Source of the DNA: Streptomyces sp. NBC_01439
GTDB lineage: Bacteria > Actinomycetota > Actinomycetes > Streptomycetales > Streptomycetaceae
Direction of reading: 5' to 3'
DNA length: 64,000 bases
Assembly (NCBI RefSeq): GCF_036227605.1
Contig: NZ_CP109487.1
Location: 744,001-808,000 of the forward strand
Shown here: piece by piece, positions 7,315 to 15,677 of the stretch
How the letters are laid out: the number at the start of each line of letters is the position of its first letter
Position numbering within the stretch: position 1 is the first letter of the stretch
Program-made: the position numbers and the translations under genes
The notes under the pieces: model-generated
Told to the model about the DNA's origin: nothing
Database searches by the model: none
Seen by the model: the letters and a program-made list of their open reading frames with translations, nothing else

Positions 7315-8577
7315 TCATCGGGTATGGACGTCCCCGGTGCCCGGGGCCGGAAGACCACCCGGCCGGTCGCTGGTGGTGGGCGCCGGAAGGGTGAGCCGTA
7401 CCTCGAATCCGCCGAGGGCGCGGGGGCCGGCGGTGACCGACCCGCCGTAGATCTTCGCTCGCTCCCTCATGCCGATCAAACCGTGACTGGGTGACAGTTC
7501 CTCGTTTGGCTGGAACGTGCCGTCCCCTTCGTTCGTGACGCGCACCACGAGGGTGTGCCGTTCGTAACGGATGGTCACGGCCGCCCTGGTCGGTCCCGCA
7601 TGTTTGAGCACGTTCGTCAGCGCCTCCTGGACCACTCGGTAGACGCACAGGGCCATGCCCTGCGGAAGCCGGACCGGGGATCCGGCGACCTCCATGGTCA
7701 CGTCGACCCCTGCGCCCCGGACCCGCTCCAGCAGCCTGTCCAGCAGGTCGAGCCCGGGTGCCGGGGTGTAGGCGGCGCCCTCCTCCCCTCGTCCGTCCCG
7801 CTGTCCTTCCTGGCCGACGCGCAGGAGTACGAGCATGCGGCGCATCTCCTCCAACGCCTCCCTGCTGGTGTCGGCGATGGTGTCCAGGGCCCGCCGGCTC
7901 GCCGCCGGGTCCGTGGGGAACACGTACGAGGCCATGCCCGCCTGGAGCGAGATCACCGACATGTGGTGTGCGACCACGTCGTGCAGCTCCCGCGCGATCC
8001 GCACCCGCTCCTCCGTGAGGGCCTGACGTGCGTTCTCCTCCTGTTGTCCGCGCAGCCGGAAGGTCAGTTCGGCGAACTGCCTGTTCCGTTCGGCGAGGGC
8101 TGCCGAGCCGCGCCCGACGACGAGGACGACGGCCGGGAACAGGACCGCTTGGGCCAGGACGGTCGGCATGGAGCTGTGTTCGATGTTGGCGATCCCGGCG
8201 TACAGCCACGCTCCCGCCACAACGACCGTGCACACGACGGCTGTTCGGGGGCGCCGGGTCGCCGCCACCGTGTACAGGCCCAGGAGCGGCGGCATCGAAT
8301 TGATCACGGGCCAGTACCCGCAGGCGATGAACAGGACCCACAGCGCGCCGCTGGCGGCGAACACGGCGACGGGTGCGATGCGGCGGGCGACCATGACCAG
8401 ACCCACCAGGGCGGTCAGGGTCGCCCCCAGCCCGTCCACGGACCGCCAGCCGGCCGGCGGCTGCTCCTGCCCCAGCAACAGCCCGGCGCCGACGTAGCCC
8501 AGCGCGAGCAACGAATCGACGGCCAGCGGCCGGTACCTTCCCCCGAGCCCGTCGAGGAATCCCGATCCAGCGCGCAT
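7315..8577 (-). CDS. HisKA_3-type membrane sensor histidine kinase
   Basis: A 420-residue sensor kinase. Residues 15-155 hold about five hydrophobic segments (DSLLALGYVGAGLLLG, TLTALVGLVMVA, AVFAASGALWVLFIA and others) with little extracellular loop, so it probably senses within the membrane. The DHp box is EERVRIARELHDVVAHH, with His199 as the phospho-acceptor. The HATPase domain starts near VVQEALTNVLKHAGP and ends with the SHGLIGMRERAKIYGG glycine box. This is the NarX/DesK-type class paired with LuxR-family regulators, matching the downstream gene. The start at 8577 is an ATG and the frame is open only slightly further upstream. Confidence 0.9.
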   Translation of the reverse strand: MRAGSGFLDGLGGRYRPLAVDSLLALGYVGAGLLLGQEQPPAGWRSVDGLGATLTALVGLVMVARRIAPVAVFAASGALWVLFIACGYWPVINSMPPLLGLYTVAATRRPRTAVVCTVVVAGAWLYAGIANIEHSSMPTVLAQAVLFPAVVLVVGRGSAALAERNRQFAELTFRLRGQQEENARQALTEERVRIARELHDVVAHHMSVISLQAGMASYVFPTDPAASRRALDTIADTSREALEEMRRMLVLLRVGQEGQRDGRGEEGAAYTPAPGLDLLDRLLERVRGAGVDVTMEVAGSPVRLPQGMALCVYRVVQEALTNVLKHAGPTRAAVTIRYERHTLVVRVTNEGDGTFQPNEELSPSHGLIGMRERAKIYGGSVTAGPRALGGFEVRLTLPAPTTSDRPGGLPAPGTGDVHTR

Positions 8578-8841
8578 CGGCGCAGCTTACGGGCCGTCGG
8601 GCGGCCGGGCCATGGGCCTGTCGCAGGACCGGTGCCCACCACGGCCGCACGATCCGGCTACCGCCGGAGTTGCAGCGAGGACGTCCACCACCCGCACCGG
8701 GTGGAGGCCCGAATCATCCCGGTGCGTGCCGCCGGGCGGCCTCCGGCCCGCCTAGCTTTCTGTCTGGCCGGCCGCCGGAGCACACCACGGGGGCGGCGCA
8801 CCCACCTCCTTCCCATTTCCTTGAGAAAGGCAGACATCGCC

Positions 8842-9276
8842 ATGACCACTCGTGTGAAGCGCACGCTCGTCGGGGCCTCCGCCGTCGCCTCGGCCCTCGT
8901 CGTCGGGCTGGCGGGCACCGCGAGCGCGACCACCATGGGCTTCAACCAGACCTCCAGCAGCGGCAAGGCCGAGATCAGCGGCACCTACGAGTACCACGTG
9001 TCGGGAACGATCCCGGGGACCAACGAGAAGCTCTACTCCGGCTCGTTCCAGGGCGCCACGGCCCGGGACAAGGTGGCCGGCGACGGCTACGAGGCGGTCC
9101 TGGCCCTGGCGTACCAGGACTGGAAGGACGGCGCCTGGCACTCCGTGAAGAACTACGTGGCGGTGGTCAACGGCTCGAAGAGCTGGACCTTCAAGAACAA
9201 GAAGGACGTGAAGGCCTACGCCTGCGACCGCAAGGTCGGCACCACCAAGCTGTTGAACTGCCGCGCCGCCTGGTAG
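8842..9276 (+). CDS. small secreted protein of unknown function
   Basis: A 144-residue protein with a clear Sec signal peptide: MTTRVKRTLVGASAV, a hydrophobic core ASALVVGLAGTASA, and probable cleavage after TASA near residue 29. The mature part of about 115 residues is rich in Gly, Ser, Lys and Tyr and has only two cysteines, in AYACDRKVGTTKLLNC near the C-terminus, which could form a disulfide after export. I do not recognise the family. GAAAGG about 13 bp before the ATG is a plausible ribosome site. It is divergent from the two-component operon, 264 bp apart, and is followed by strong terminators, so it is a single-gene unit. Confidence 0.8.
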   Translation: MTTRVKRTLVGASAVASALVVGLAGTASATTMGFNQTSSSGKAEISGTYEYHVSGTIPGTNEKLYSGSFQGATARDKVAGDGYEAVLALAYQDWKDGAWHSVKNYVAVVNGSKSWTFKNKKDVKAYACDRKVGTTKLLNCRAAW

Positions 9277-9307
9277 GACCGTCCCGCCGGCGCCCGACGG
9301 GCGCCCG

Positions 9308-9337
9308 GGCCGGAGGTCTCACGGGGGACCTCCGGCC
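9308..9337 (+). terminator. hairpin terminator after secreted-protein gene
   Basis: A perfect 11-bp stem (9308-9318 with 9327-9337) with an 8-nt loop, followed by CCCTTTCG, about 30 bp after the secreted-protein stop. Confidence 0.75.
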
Positions 9338-9357
9338 CCCTTTCGTTCCCCGAAGTC

Positions 9358-9399
9358 CCGGAGGGCGGGCCGTCACCCCTGTGACGGCCCGCCCTCCGG
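9358..9399. terminator. very strong bidirectional hairpin, 19-bp stem
   Basis: Perfect 19-bp complementarity between 9358-9376 and 9381-9399 with a CCCT loop. It sits between the convergent secreted-protein and SDR genes and probably stops transcription from both sides. Confidence 0.8.
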
Positions 9400-9438
9400 T
9401 GCTGGAGTGCGCCCTGAGCGCTCGGCGTTCCCGCCCGG

Positions 9439-10227
9439 TCACGCCTTGAGGACGCGCCCGGCCACCGTCAGTGCGAGGCGGCGGGGGGCCAGGGCGGACG
9501 CCGTGGCCGAGACCCGGTTGCCGAGGCCGACGACGATGCTGGGCGGGGTCTTGCCGCGTTCCAGTGCCCGGCGCGTCGCGGTGACGACCTGCTCCGGGGT
9601 GGCCATCCGGCCCACGGCGGCTTCCCGGCTGCCGACGACGTCGAAGAACTCGGTGCGGACCGGCCCCGGCGAGACGGCGAGCACCCGCAGGGAGGAGGCG
9701 CGCGTCTCGTACGCGACGGCCTCGGTGAAGTTCAGGACGAAGGCCTTCGTGGCGCCGTAGACCGCCATCGCCGGGGTCGGCTGGTAGGCGGCCGAGCTGG
9801 CGACGGTGACGAGGGCGCCCCGGCCGTCGGCGGTCAGGCCGGGCAGGAACTCCCTGGTCAGTTCCGTCACCGCGAGCACGTTGAGCTGGATCATCTCGCT
9901 GATCCGGTGGGGGTCCTCGCCGGCGAAGGGGCCGTGGGTGCCGAAACCGGCGTTGTTGATCAGCGTGTGGACCGGTACGCCGAGTGCGTCGAGCTCCGCA
10001 TGCAGCGCTGCCGCGGCACCGGGCCGGGCGAGGTCGGCGGCGATGGGGCGGGCCGTGACCCCGTGCCGGCGCTCCAGGTCGGCCGCCAGCTCCTGCAGCC
10101 GGTCGACGCGCCGGGCGACGAGGACGACGTCCGCTCCGCGCTCGGCCCACTGCCGGGCGAACTCAACGCCGAGGCCTGCACTGGCCCCGGTGATCAGGGC
10201 TGTGGTTCCGCGGTATGCCATAGACAT
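9439..10227 (-). CDS. short-chain dehydrogenase/reductase (classical SDR)
   Basis: A 262-residue classical SDR. The NAD(P) motif is TGASAGLG at 14-21, with ARR after strand 2 suggesting NADP(H). NNAG, a catalytic Ser in VTVASSAAY and the YGATK Tyr/Lys pair are all present. ATG codons at 10227 and 10221 are both possible; the first is used. It is transcribed away from a TetR regulator across a 98-bp gap that holds a perfect operator palindrome, so it is very likely that regulator's target. The substrate is unknown. The C-terminal tail LAPRRLALTVAGRVLK is mildly hydrophobic. Confidence 0.9.
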   Translation of the reverse strand: MSMAYRGTTALITGASAGLGVEFARQWAERGADVVLVARRVDRLQELAADLERRHGVTARPIAADLARPGAAAALHAELDALGVPVHTLINNAGFGTHGPFAGEDPHRISEMIQLNVLAVTELTREFLPGLTADGRGALVTVASSAAYQPTPAMAVYGATKAFVLNFTEAVAYETRASSLRVLAVSPGPVRTEFFDVVGSREAAVGRMATPEQVVTATRRALERGKTPPSIVVGLGNRVSATASALAPRRLALTVAGRVLKA

Positions 10228-10292
10228 GGGTCGGCGCTCCGTTCCGGGACTCCGGTTGATGGTCGATACTTGAATGTAGACAGAGCAAACAT

Positions 10293-10309
10293 TGTTGTCA
10301 ATGACAACA
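10293..10309. promoter_or_regulatory. TetR-type operator palindrome
   Basis: TGTTGTCA-A-TGACAACA is a perfect inverted repeat with 8-bp arms and a 1-nt centre. It lies 16 bp before the TetR start and 65 bp before the SDR start. A site this close to the regulator's ribosome site would let the protein repress both divergent genes. Confidence 0.8.
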
Positions 10310-10325
10310 TCGAGAGGAGACCGCC

Positions 10326-10940
10326 TTGGCCGACGCCGATGCGCCCTATCACCACGGCAATCTCAGGGAGGCCCTGCTGGCGCGCGCGGAAGAAGTGCTC
10401 GCGACCTCGGGGTCGGACAGCCTCTCCCTCCGCGCCCTCGCGCGGGACCTCGGCGTCAGCCACGCGGCGCCGGGCCGCCACTTCCGCGACCGGCAGGCCC
10501 TGCTGGACGCGCTCGCCGTGGGCGGCTTCACCCGGCTCAACGCGCGTCTGCGGGCCGCCGTGGACGAGCCAGGCCCCGTCACCGACCGGCTCGCCCGCAT
10601 GGGCCGTGCGTACATCGACTTCGCCGTCGCGCACGCCCCGCTACTGAGCCTGATGTTCACGGCCAAACACGCCGACCACTCCAGCGCCGAGCTCCGCGAG
10701 CTCGGCCACCAGAGTCTGGAGATCGCCGCCGGGCTGCTCTCCCTCGCCCAGCAGGAGGGCGTCGTACGGGCGGGTGACCCGGCCCGGCTCGCCCAGGTCG
10801 CCTTCTCCGTGGTGCACGGTCTCGCGGCCCTGGCCGTCGGCTCCCTGCTCGAGGACACGCCGCTGGACGAGGCGACCGACCTCGCCCTCGACGTCCTGCT
10901 CACCGGCCTCGGCCCGGTCGAACCCGAGCCGCAGCCCTAG
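10326..10940 (+). CDS. TetR/AcrR-family transcriptional regulator
   Basis: A 204-residue repressor starting at TTG 10326 behind a GAGAGGAG site. The N-terminal HTH runs from YHHGNLREALLARAEEVLAT through SLRALARDLGVSHAAPGRHF, where the recognition helix is VSHAAPGRHFRDR. The C-terminal ligand domain is all-helical, of the TetR_C group seen with HHGNLR-type regulators. It faces the SDR gene and a perfect operator lies between them. From family knowledge, binding of a small molecule to the C-terminal domain releases DNA; the ligand is unknown. Confidence 0.92.
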   Translation: MADADAPYHHGNLREALLARAEEVLATSGSDSLSLRALARDLGVSHAAPGRHFRDRQALLDALAVGGFTRLNARLRAAVDEPGPVTDRLARMGRAYIDFAVAHAPLLSLMFTAKHADHSSAELRELGHQSLEIAAGLLSLAQQEGVVRAGDPARLAQVAFSVVHGLAALAVGSLLEDTPLDEATDLALDVLLTGLGPVEPEPQP

Positions 10941-10951
10941 GGAGCGCCTCA

Positions 10952-10988
10952 CCGATCGGACCGGGCTGGCGCCGCCCGGTCCGATCGG
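10952..10988 (+). terminator. hairpin after the TetR gene
   Basis: Perfect 15-bp stem (10952-10966 with 10974-10988) and 7-nt loop, 11 bp after the TetR stop. It ends that unit before the conservon. Confidence 0.75.
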
Positions 10989-11297
10989 CAGGACACCCCG
11001 TAGCGCATTTCCGTCCGGGACGCCAGCGACGGACCGGGGGATGCGGCCGAACCGATCGGAACACGAGCCCGGATTCCCGAGCGGCAAACGGGGCCGACCC
11101 GCCTCCGACCTCCTCTTACGTCACCGCACACCACGCGCGGACCGCTCCCCTTGCCGGAATTCGACGCCACCGATGGCGCATAACGGTTCCTCCGGTCCGA
11201 TGAACTCCAACGAAAGCCCACATCAGCGAAGTTGGGCGTAGTTATGCTCCCGCCCACCGGTCAGAAGGTCCCCCTTTTCGATAGTTCGAGGACGCCG
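10989..11297. other. intergenic region upstream of the conservon
   Basis: About 310 bp without a supported gene. The sequence is less GC-rich near 11160-11290. It should hold the conservon promoter, with TAACGG near 11180 and TAGTTAT near 11239 as possible -10 hexamers, but I see no convincing -35 match or operator. Confidence 0.4.
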
Positions 11298-12830
11298 ATG
11301 GAGCAAAGAGGTACTCCCCCCGAAACTCCCCGCCTGGAGGGAAGAGCAAGCCGGATGCTGCCCGCGATCGCGGTCGTGGCCGCTGCCTGCCTGGCAGGGG
11401 CGCTGGCTTCCTCCTCGGCACCGCTCGGCACCGCCTCGATCGCCGTCGCCGCCGTGTGCACCGCAGCGGTCTTCGTCGAGGCGCGACGGCGCGGCCGCGC
11501 GCTCGCCGCCGGGCGCGCCCAGGTCGCGGCCCTCCAGCACGCCCTGGCCCGGCAGCAGACCGAGGCGGCCCGGCTGTCCGAAGCGGTGCTGCCCGAGGCC
11601 ATAGAGCGACTGCGCAAGGGCGAACCGGCCGAGGACGTGCTGACCGCCCTGGGAGGGCGCGGCGGCCACGGCACCCGCTGGGGCGACGACGAAGCCCTGA
11701 CCCCGCGCTTCAGGGCCGCCCTCCAAGCCGTGCTGTCCCGCGTCGTCGACGCGGTCGACAACGAGGAGAGCCTTCGCGACTCGGCACAGCGGGCCTTCGT
11801 CAACGTCGCCCGCCGCGTGCAGGCGATCGTCCATCAGCAGGCCCACGAGATGCGCGAGATGGAGGACCGGCACGGGAGCAACCCGGACGTCTTCGGCGAC
11901 CTGCTGCGGCTCGACCACGGCACCGCCCTGATCGGCCGGCTCGCCGATTCCATCTCGGTCCTCGGCGGTGCGCGCCCCGGCCGCCAGTGGAGCCGGGCCG
12001 TCACCCTGTACAGCGTGATGCGCGGCGCGATGTCGAGGATCATCGACTATCAGCGGGTGGAACTGCACTCGGTCTGCGAGGTCGCCGTCGTCGGTCCCGT
12101 CGTGGAGCCGCTGATCCACACCCTGGCGGAGCTGCTGGACAACGCCACCCGGTACTCGCCGCCGCACACCCGCGTCCACCTCACGGCCGTCGAGGTCCAG
12201 TCGGGCATCGCCGTGGAGATCGAGGACGGCGGCCTGAGCATGAGCGAGGAGGCCCGCGCCCGGGCGGAGAGGATGCTCGCGCAGGCGCAGTCCGGCATCG
12301 ACCTCAACGACCTGGGCGAGACGCCGAGGCTGGGTCTGGCGGTGGTCGGCCGGCTGGCGCAGGCGTACGGGTTCCAGGTGTCCCTGCGCTCGTCCGCGTA
12401 CGGCGGCGTCCGCGCCGTGGTGATCGTGCCGCAGCACCTGATCACCACGGCGACCTCCGCGACCGGTCTCGCCCACGGCATCGGCTCCTCCTCGGGACCC
12501 AGGGCCGTGGCCGCCACACCGCGCGAGCACCCCTTCGACCGCTCGTCGGAGGGCACGGGCGCGCCCCGGCCGGCGCCGGTGCCCGGGCCGGCGCCCGTCG
12601 CCGCCGGGCAGCCGGAGGTCGGCGCACGTACCGCGACCGGCCTGCCGCAGCGCCGCCGGAAGGACCGGGTGGCCACCTACGACCTACGGCCGGCCGCGGA
12701 GCCCCGGTCGACGGACGACGGCGGCCCCGGAATGTGGCTGGAGGCGTTCCACAGCGGACTGTCCGGCACGCCCGGCAACGATGCGCCGGGCACCGAAGGA
12801 ACGTCGGGTTCAGGGACCAAGGGGGCGTAA
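11298..12830 (+). CDS. conservon membrane ATPase/sensor (CvnA/RarA-type)
   Basis: A 510-residue protein and first gene of a CvnA-B-C-D-P450 operon. Two membrane helices lie near residues 18-55 (MLPAIAVVAAACLAGALASS and GTASIAVAAVCTAAVFVEA), followed by a long helical region and a HATPase_c domain with ELLDNATRYSPPHT and EIEDGG. No phospho-acceptor His box is apparent, as is usual for conservon sensors. The last 110 residues are Pro/Arg-rich and probably disordered. The ATG at 11298 is chosen for its GAGGA site; an ATG at 11244 and a TTG at 11232 are in frame. The family recruits the partner proteins to the membrane in a GPCR-like arrangement and influences development and metabolism. Confidence 0.85.
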   Translation: MEQRGTPPETPRLEGRASRMLPAIAVVAAACLAGALASSSAPLGTASIAVAAVCTAAVFVEARRRGRALAAGRAQVAALQHALARQQTEAARLSEAVLPEAIERLRKGEPAEDVLTALGGRGGHGTRWGDDEALTPRFRAALQAVLSRVVDAVDNEESLRDSAQRAFVNVARRVQAIVHQQAHEMREMEDRHGSNPDVFGDLLRLDHGTALIGRLADSISVLGGARPGRQWSRAVTLYSVMRGAMSRIIDYQRVELHSVCEVAVVGPVVEPLIHTLAELLDNATRYSPPHTRVHLTAVEVQSGIAVEIEDGGLSMSEEARARAERMLAQAQSGIDLNDLGETPRLGLAVVGRLAQAYGFQVSLRSSAYGGVRAVVIVPQHLITTATSATGLAHGIGSSSGPRAVAATPREHPFDRSSEGTGAPRPAPVPGPAPVAAGQPEVGARTATGLPQRRRKDRVATYDLRPAAEPRSTDDGGPGMWLEAFHSGLSGTPGNDAPGTEGTSGSGTKGA

Positions 12831-12832
12831 GC

Positions 12833-13243
12833 ATGATGACTCAACGAATCAGCAGCATGGACTGGATGCTCAAGGACCTGGCGGCCGGAGTGCCGCAGAC
12901 GCGGCACGTGATCGTGCTGTCCGCGGACGGGCTCTGCGTGGCGCAGCACGGGGCCGAGACCGACACGGCCGACCGCCTGGCAGCGGCCTGCGCGGGCCTG
13001 CAGAGCCTGGCCGGAGCGGTGGCCGCGGAACTGCCCCGTTCGGAGGGCAGGATGCGCCTGGTCGTGATCGAGATGGACGGCGGCTTCTTCTACTTGATGG
13101 CCGCCGGCGACGGCTCCTACCTCGCGGTCCTCGCCGACGAGGGCGTGGACGCGGGCCTGATGGGCGCGCAGATGCGCAACCTGGTGACCCGAATGGGGGA
13201 CCACCTGAGCAGCCCGCCCCGGCGCGACGGGCAGCCCGAGTGA
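12833..13243 (+). CDS. roadblock/LC7-domain protein (CvnB/RarB-type)
   Basis: A 136-residue roadblock/LC7 protein: MDWMLKDLAAGVPQTRHVIV, then LSADGLCVAQHG, then MRLVVIEMDGGFFYLMAAG. This fold dimerises and regulates small GTPases of the MglA type. In conservons it works with the DUF742 protein and the GTPase. Two adjacent ATG codons (12833 and 12836) could start it; the first is used. It lies 2 bp after the sensor stop and overlaps the next gene by 4 bp (GTGA), so it is tightly coupled. Confidence 0.9.
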   Translation: MMTQRISSMDWMLKDLAAGVPQTRHVIVLSADGLCVAQHGAETDTADRLAAACAGLQSLAGAVAAELPRSEGRMRLVVIEMDGGFFYLMAAGDGSYLAVLADEGVDAGLMGAQMRNLVTRMGDHLSSPPRRDGQPE

Positions 13244-13599
13244 ATGAGCCGCCCACGAGCTGGGAGGACGCCAGCCCCGAACGGCTCTACGTCATCACCG
13301 GTGGACGCAGTGGACCCTCCACCGCCGTCCATCTGGACCTCGTGACCTTGGTCGTGGCCAAAGGGTCCGCCCAGCCCGAAATGCAGCCCGAGCAGGCGGC
13401 CATCCTGCGGATGTGCCGGTCCCCGCTGTCGGTTGCCGAGATCGCGGCGTACGCGGGTCTGCCCGTGAGCGTCGTCACCGTGCTGGTCGGGGACCTGATG
13501 GCCGCAAGGCGCGTGTACGTCCGCCCGCCCGTTCCCGCCGCGCAGCTACCCGACCTTGCTCTGATCGAGGCAGTGATCGATGGACTTCAAAAGCTCTGA
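13240..13599 (+). CDS. DUF742 protein (CvnC/RarC-type)
   Basis: A 119-residue DUF742 protein starting at GTG 13240, which overlaps the roadblock stop as GTGA. The fold is a winged helix: RLYVITGGRSGP, then EQAAILRMCRSPLSVAEIAA, then YAGLPVSVVTVLVGDLMAAR. In the family this protein bridges the sensor, roadblock and GTPase components and may have lost or kept DNA binding. The C-terminus PDLALIEAVIDGLQKL overlaps the GTPase gene by 20 bp, so the two share a transcript and probably a translational link. Confidence 0.9.
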   Translation: MNEPPTSWEDASPERLYVITGGRSGPSTAVHLDLVTLVVAKGSAQPEMQPEQAAILRMCRSPLSVAEIAAYAGLPVSVVTVLVGDLMAARRVYVRPPVPAAQLPDLALIEAVIDGLQKL

Positions 13600-14200
13600 C
13601 CCGCCCGCCGGGCCGCGCGAGGCGGACATACTTCCACAGACGGCAGCGGCCGCCGTGAAGGTCGTCGTCGTCGGCGGGTTCGGCGTGGGCAAGACCACGA
13701 TGGTCGGTGCGGTCAGCGAGATCAGGCCGCTGACGACCGAGGAGACGATGACCAGGGCGGGCGTCGGCATCGACGACACCTGGGGCGTGGACCGCAAGGT
13801 CACCACCACCGTCGCCATGGACTTCGGCCGCATCAGCATCAACGACGAGCTCGTCCTGTACCTGTTCGGAACTCCCGGCCAGGAACGCTTCTGGTTCCTG
13901 TGGCGCGGGCTCTTCGAGGGCGCGCTCGGAGCGGTCGTGCTCCTCGACACCCGTCGCCTGGAGATCAGCTTCGACGTCATCGGACGGCTGGAGGAGCGGG
14001 GCGTCCCCTTCGTCGTGGCCGTCAACTCCTTCCCCGGCGCACCCGAGCATCCGCTGGAGGAACTGCGCCGGGCCCTCGATCTGCCCCCCGCGGTCCCGAT
14101 CCTCGTCTGCGACGCCAGACGGCGGGACTCGTCCCGCGATGTCCTGCTGACCCTCATGCGCTACCTGCACGCCCAGGCAGCCACCCAGGAGGCAATGTGA
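13580..14200 (+). CDS. conservon GTPase (CvnD/RarD-type)
   Basis: A 206-residue GTPase of the MglA-like/GTP-binding group. Walker A is GGFGVGKTT at about residues 32-40. A switch Thr-rich region (KVTTTVAMDFG) and a G3-like FGTPGQERFW follow, and the G4-type specificity region lies around VAVNSFPG. It starts inside the DUF742 gene (20-bp overlap) and ends four bases into the P450 start. In characterised conservons this protein binds GTP and interacts with the other components at the membrane. Confidence 0.92.
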   Translation: MDFKSSDPPAGPREADILPQTAAAAVKVVVVGGFGVGKTTMVGAVSEIRPLTTEETMTRAGVGIDDTWGVDRKVTTTVAMDFGRISINDELVLYLFGTPGQERFWFLWRGLFEGALGAVVLLDTRRLEISFDVIGRLEERGVPFVVAVNSFPGAPEHPLEELRRALDLPPAVPILVCDARRRDSSRDVLLTLMRYLHAQAATQEAM

Positions 14201-15618
14201 ACACCGGCCCCACCCCACCGCCCGAGTGCCCCGCCCACGCGGCGGCGGCGACCGCCGGCGGCCTGTACCGTCTCCACGGAGCGGAGGCCCAGGCCGATCC
14301 CCTCGCACTGTACGAGAAGCTGCGCGCCGAACACGGGGCGGTGGCGCCCGTCTTGGTGAGCGGAGACCTCCCGGCCTGGCTGGTCCTCGGCCACCGGGAG
14401 AACCTGGACGTGGCGCGCACGTCCTCGCGCTTCGCCCGCGACCCGCGCGGATGGCGCGACATGAAAGAGGGCCGGGTGCCGGCCGACACCCCGCTCGGCC
14501 CCATGGTCTCCTGGGTACCGGTGTGCAACTTCACCGACGGGCCCGTTCACGAGCGGTTGCGCTCGGCCGTGGTGGAGTCCCTGGGGCGCTTCGACAAGCG
14601 CGGCATCCGCCGCTACGTGACGCGCTTCGCCAACCAACTCGTCGACCAGATCGCGGGTGAGGGGTACGCCGACCTGGTGCCCGCCTTCTCCGACCAGCTA
14701 CCGATGCTGGTCATGACCCAGCTCATCGGGGCACCCGACGAACACGGGCCCCTGCTGGTCAACGCGGCGCGCGACATGCTCCAGGGGACCGAGACGGCCC
14801 TCCAGAGCGACCGCTACGTCACCTCCACGCTGGAACAGCTGGTCGTGGAGCGCAAGGCCAGGCCCGTGCGCGACCTCGCCTCCTGGCTGATCGAGCACCC
14901 CGCGAACCTGAGCGACACCGAGGTGCTGATGCACCTGCGCGTCGTGCTGATCGCGGCCTACGAGACCACGGCGAACCTGATCGCCAACACGCTGCGGACC
15001 GTGCTGACCGACCCGCGCTTCCGGGCCAGCCTCTCCGGAGGCCACATGACGCTGCCCGACGCCCTGGAGCAGGTCCTGTGGGACGACCCCCCGATCAACA
15101 CCATCATCGGGCGTTGGGCCACCGGTGACACCCTGCTCGGCGGCCGGCAGGTGAAGGCCGGCGACATGGTCCTGCTCGGGCTGGCCGCGGGCAACGCGGA
15201 CCCGCAGATCCGGCCGGATCCCGCGGCCTCCGTCCACGGCAACCGTTCTCACCTGGCCTTCGGCAGCGGCCCGCACGAGTGCCCGGGCCAGGACATCGGC
15301 CGCGCCATCGCTGACACCGGCATCGAGGTCCTGCTGGACCGGTTGCCCGACCTCCAGCTGGCGGTCGACGCGAGCGAGCTGCAGTGGCGCGGCACCCTCA
15401 TGTCGCGCCACCTGCTGTCCCTGCCGGTACGGTTCGCCCCCCGCCCCGTGGCGAGCGCGCAGTCCCGGACCGAGCAACCGGCCGAGCAACCGGCCGAACA
15501 GCCGGCCGGGCACCCGGTCCACGCGGTCGTCCCGCCGCAGCCGGCGGCAGCGCCCGCGGTCGCGGGTCGCCGCCGCCGGTCCGTCAGCTGGTGGCGGCGG
15601 CTGCTCGGCCACGGCTAA
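14197..15618 (+). CDS. conservon cytochrome P450, CYP157-type, lacking ExxR
   Basis: A 473-residue P450 starting at GTG 14197, overlapping the GTPase stop (GTGA), so it is the fifth conservon gene (RarE-like position). The heme loop is canonical (FGSGPHECPG, Cys362). The I helix reads LIAAYETTAN. The K-helix ExxR motif is replaced by EQVLW at about 291-295, so the Arg that normally ties to the meander is absent. Loss of ExxR in the K helix is a known trait of the CYP157 family of conservon P450s. The tail is unusual: a TEQPAEQPAEQPAGHP repeat and a basic-aromatic end, RRRRSVSWWRRLLGHG, which could sit on the membrane near the conservon complex. The substrate is unknown. Confidence 0.88.
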   Translation: MNTGPTPPPECPAHAAAATAGGLYRLHGAEAQADPLALYEKLRAEHGAVAPVLVSGDLPAWLVLGHRENLDVARTSSRFARDPRGWRDMKEGRVPADTPLGPMVSWVPVCNFTDGPVHERLRSAVVESLGRFDKRGIRRYVTRFANQLVDQIAGEGYADLVPAFSDQLPMLVMTQLIGAPDEHGPLLVNAARDMLQGTETALQSDRYVTSTLEQLVVERKARPVRDLASWLIEHPANLSDTEVLMHLRVVLIAAYETTANLIANTLRTVLTDPRFRASLSGGHMTLPDALEQVLWDDPPINTIIGRWATGDTLLGGRQVKAGDMVLLGLAAGNADPQIRPDPAASVHGNRSHLAFGSGPHECPGQDIGRAIADTGIEVLLDRLPDLQLAVDASELQWRGTLMSRHLLSLPVRFAPRPVASAQSRTEQPAEQPAEQPAGHPVHAVVPPQPAAAPAVAGRRRRSVSWWRRLLGHG

Positions 15619-15635
15619 CGGCTCCCGGCCTCCGG

Positions 15636-15672
15636 GCCGAGGGCCCCGACCGCACCGGCCGGGGCCCTCGGC
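15636..15672. terminator. bidirectional hairpin between P450 and terpene synthase
   Basis: Perfect 13-bp stem (15636-15648 with 15660-15672) with an 11-nt loop, in the 59-bp gap between the convergent conservon and terpene units. Confidence 0.75.
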
Positions 15673-15677
15673 ACCGC

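Noticed and set aside
5308-7494. Long rightward open frame across the IS110 transposase and response regulator
   Set aside because: Runs through two real minus-strand genes with no recognisable sequence.
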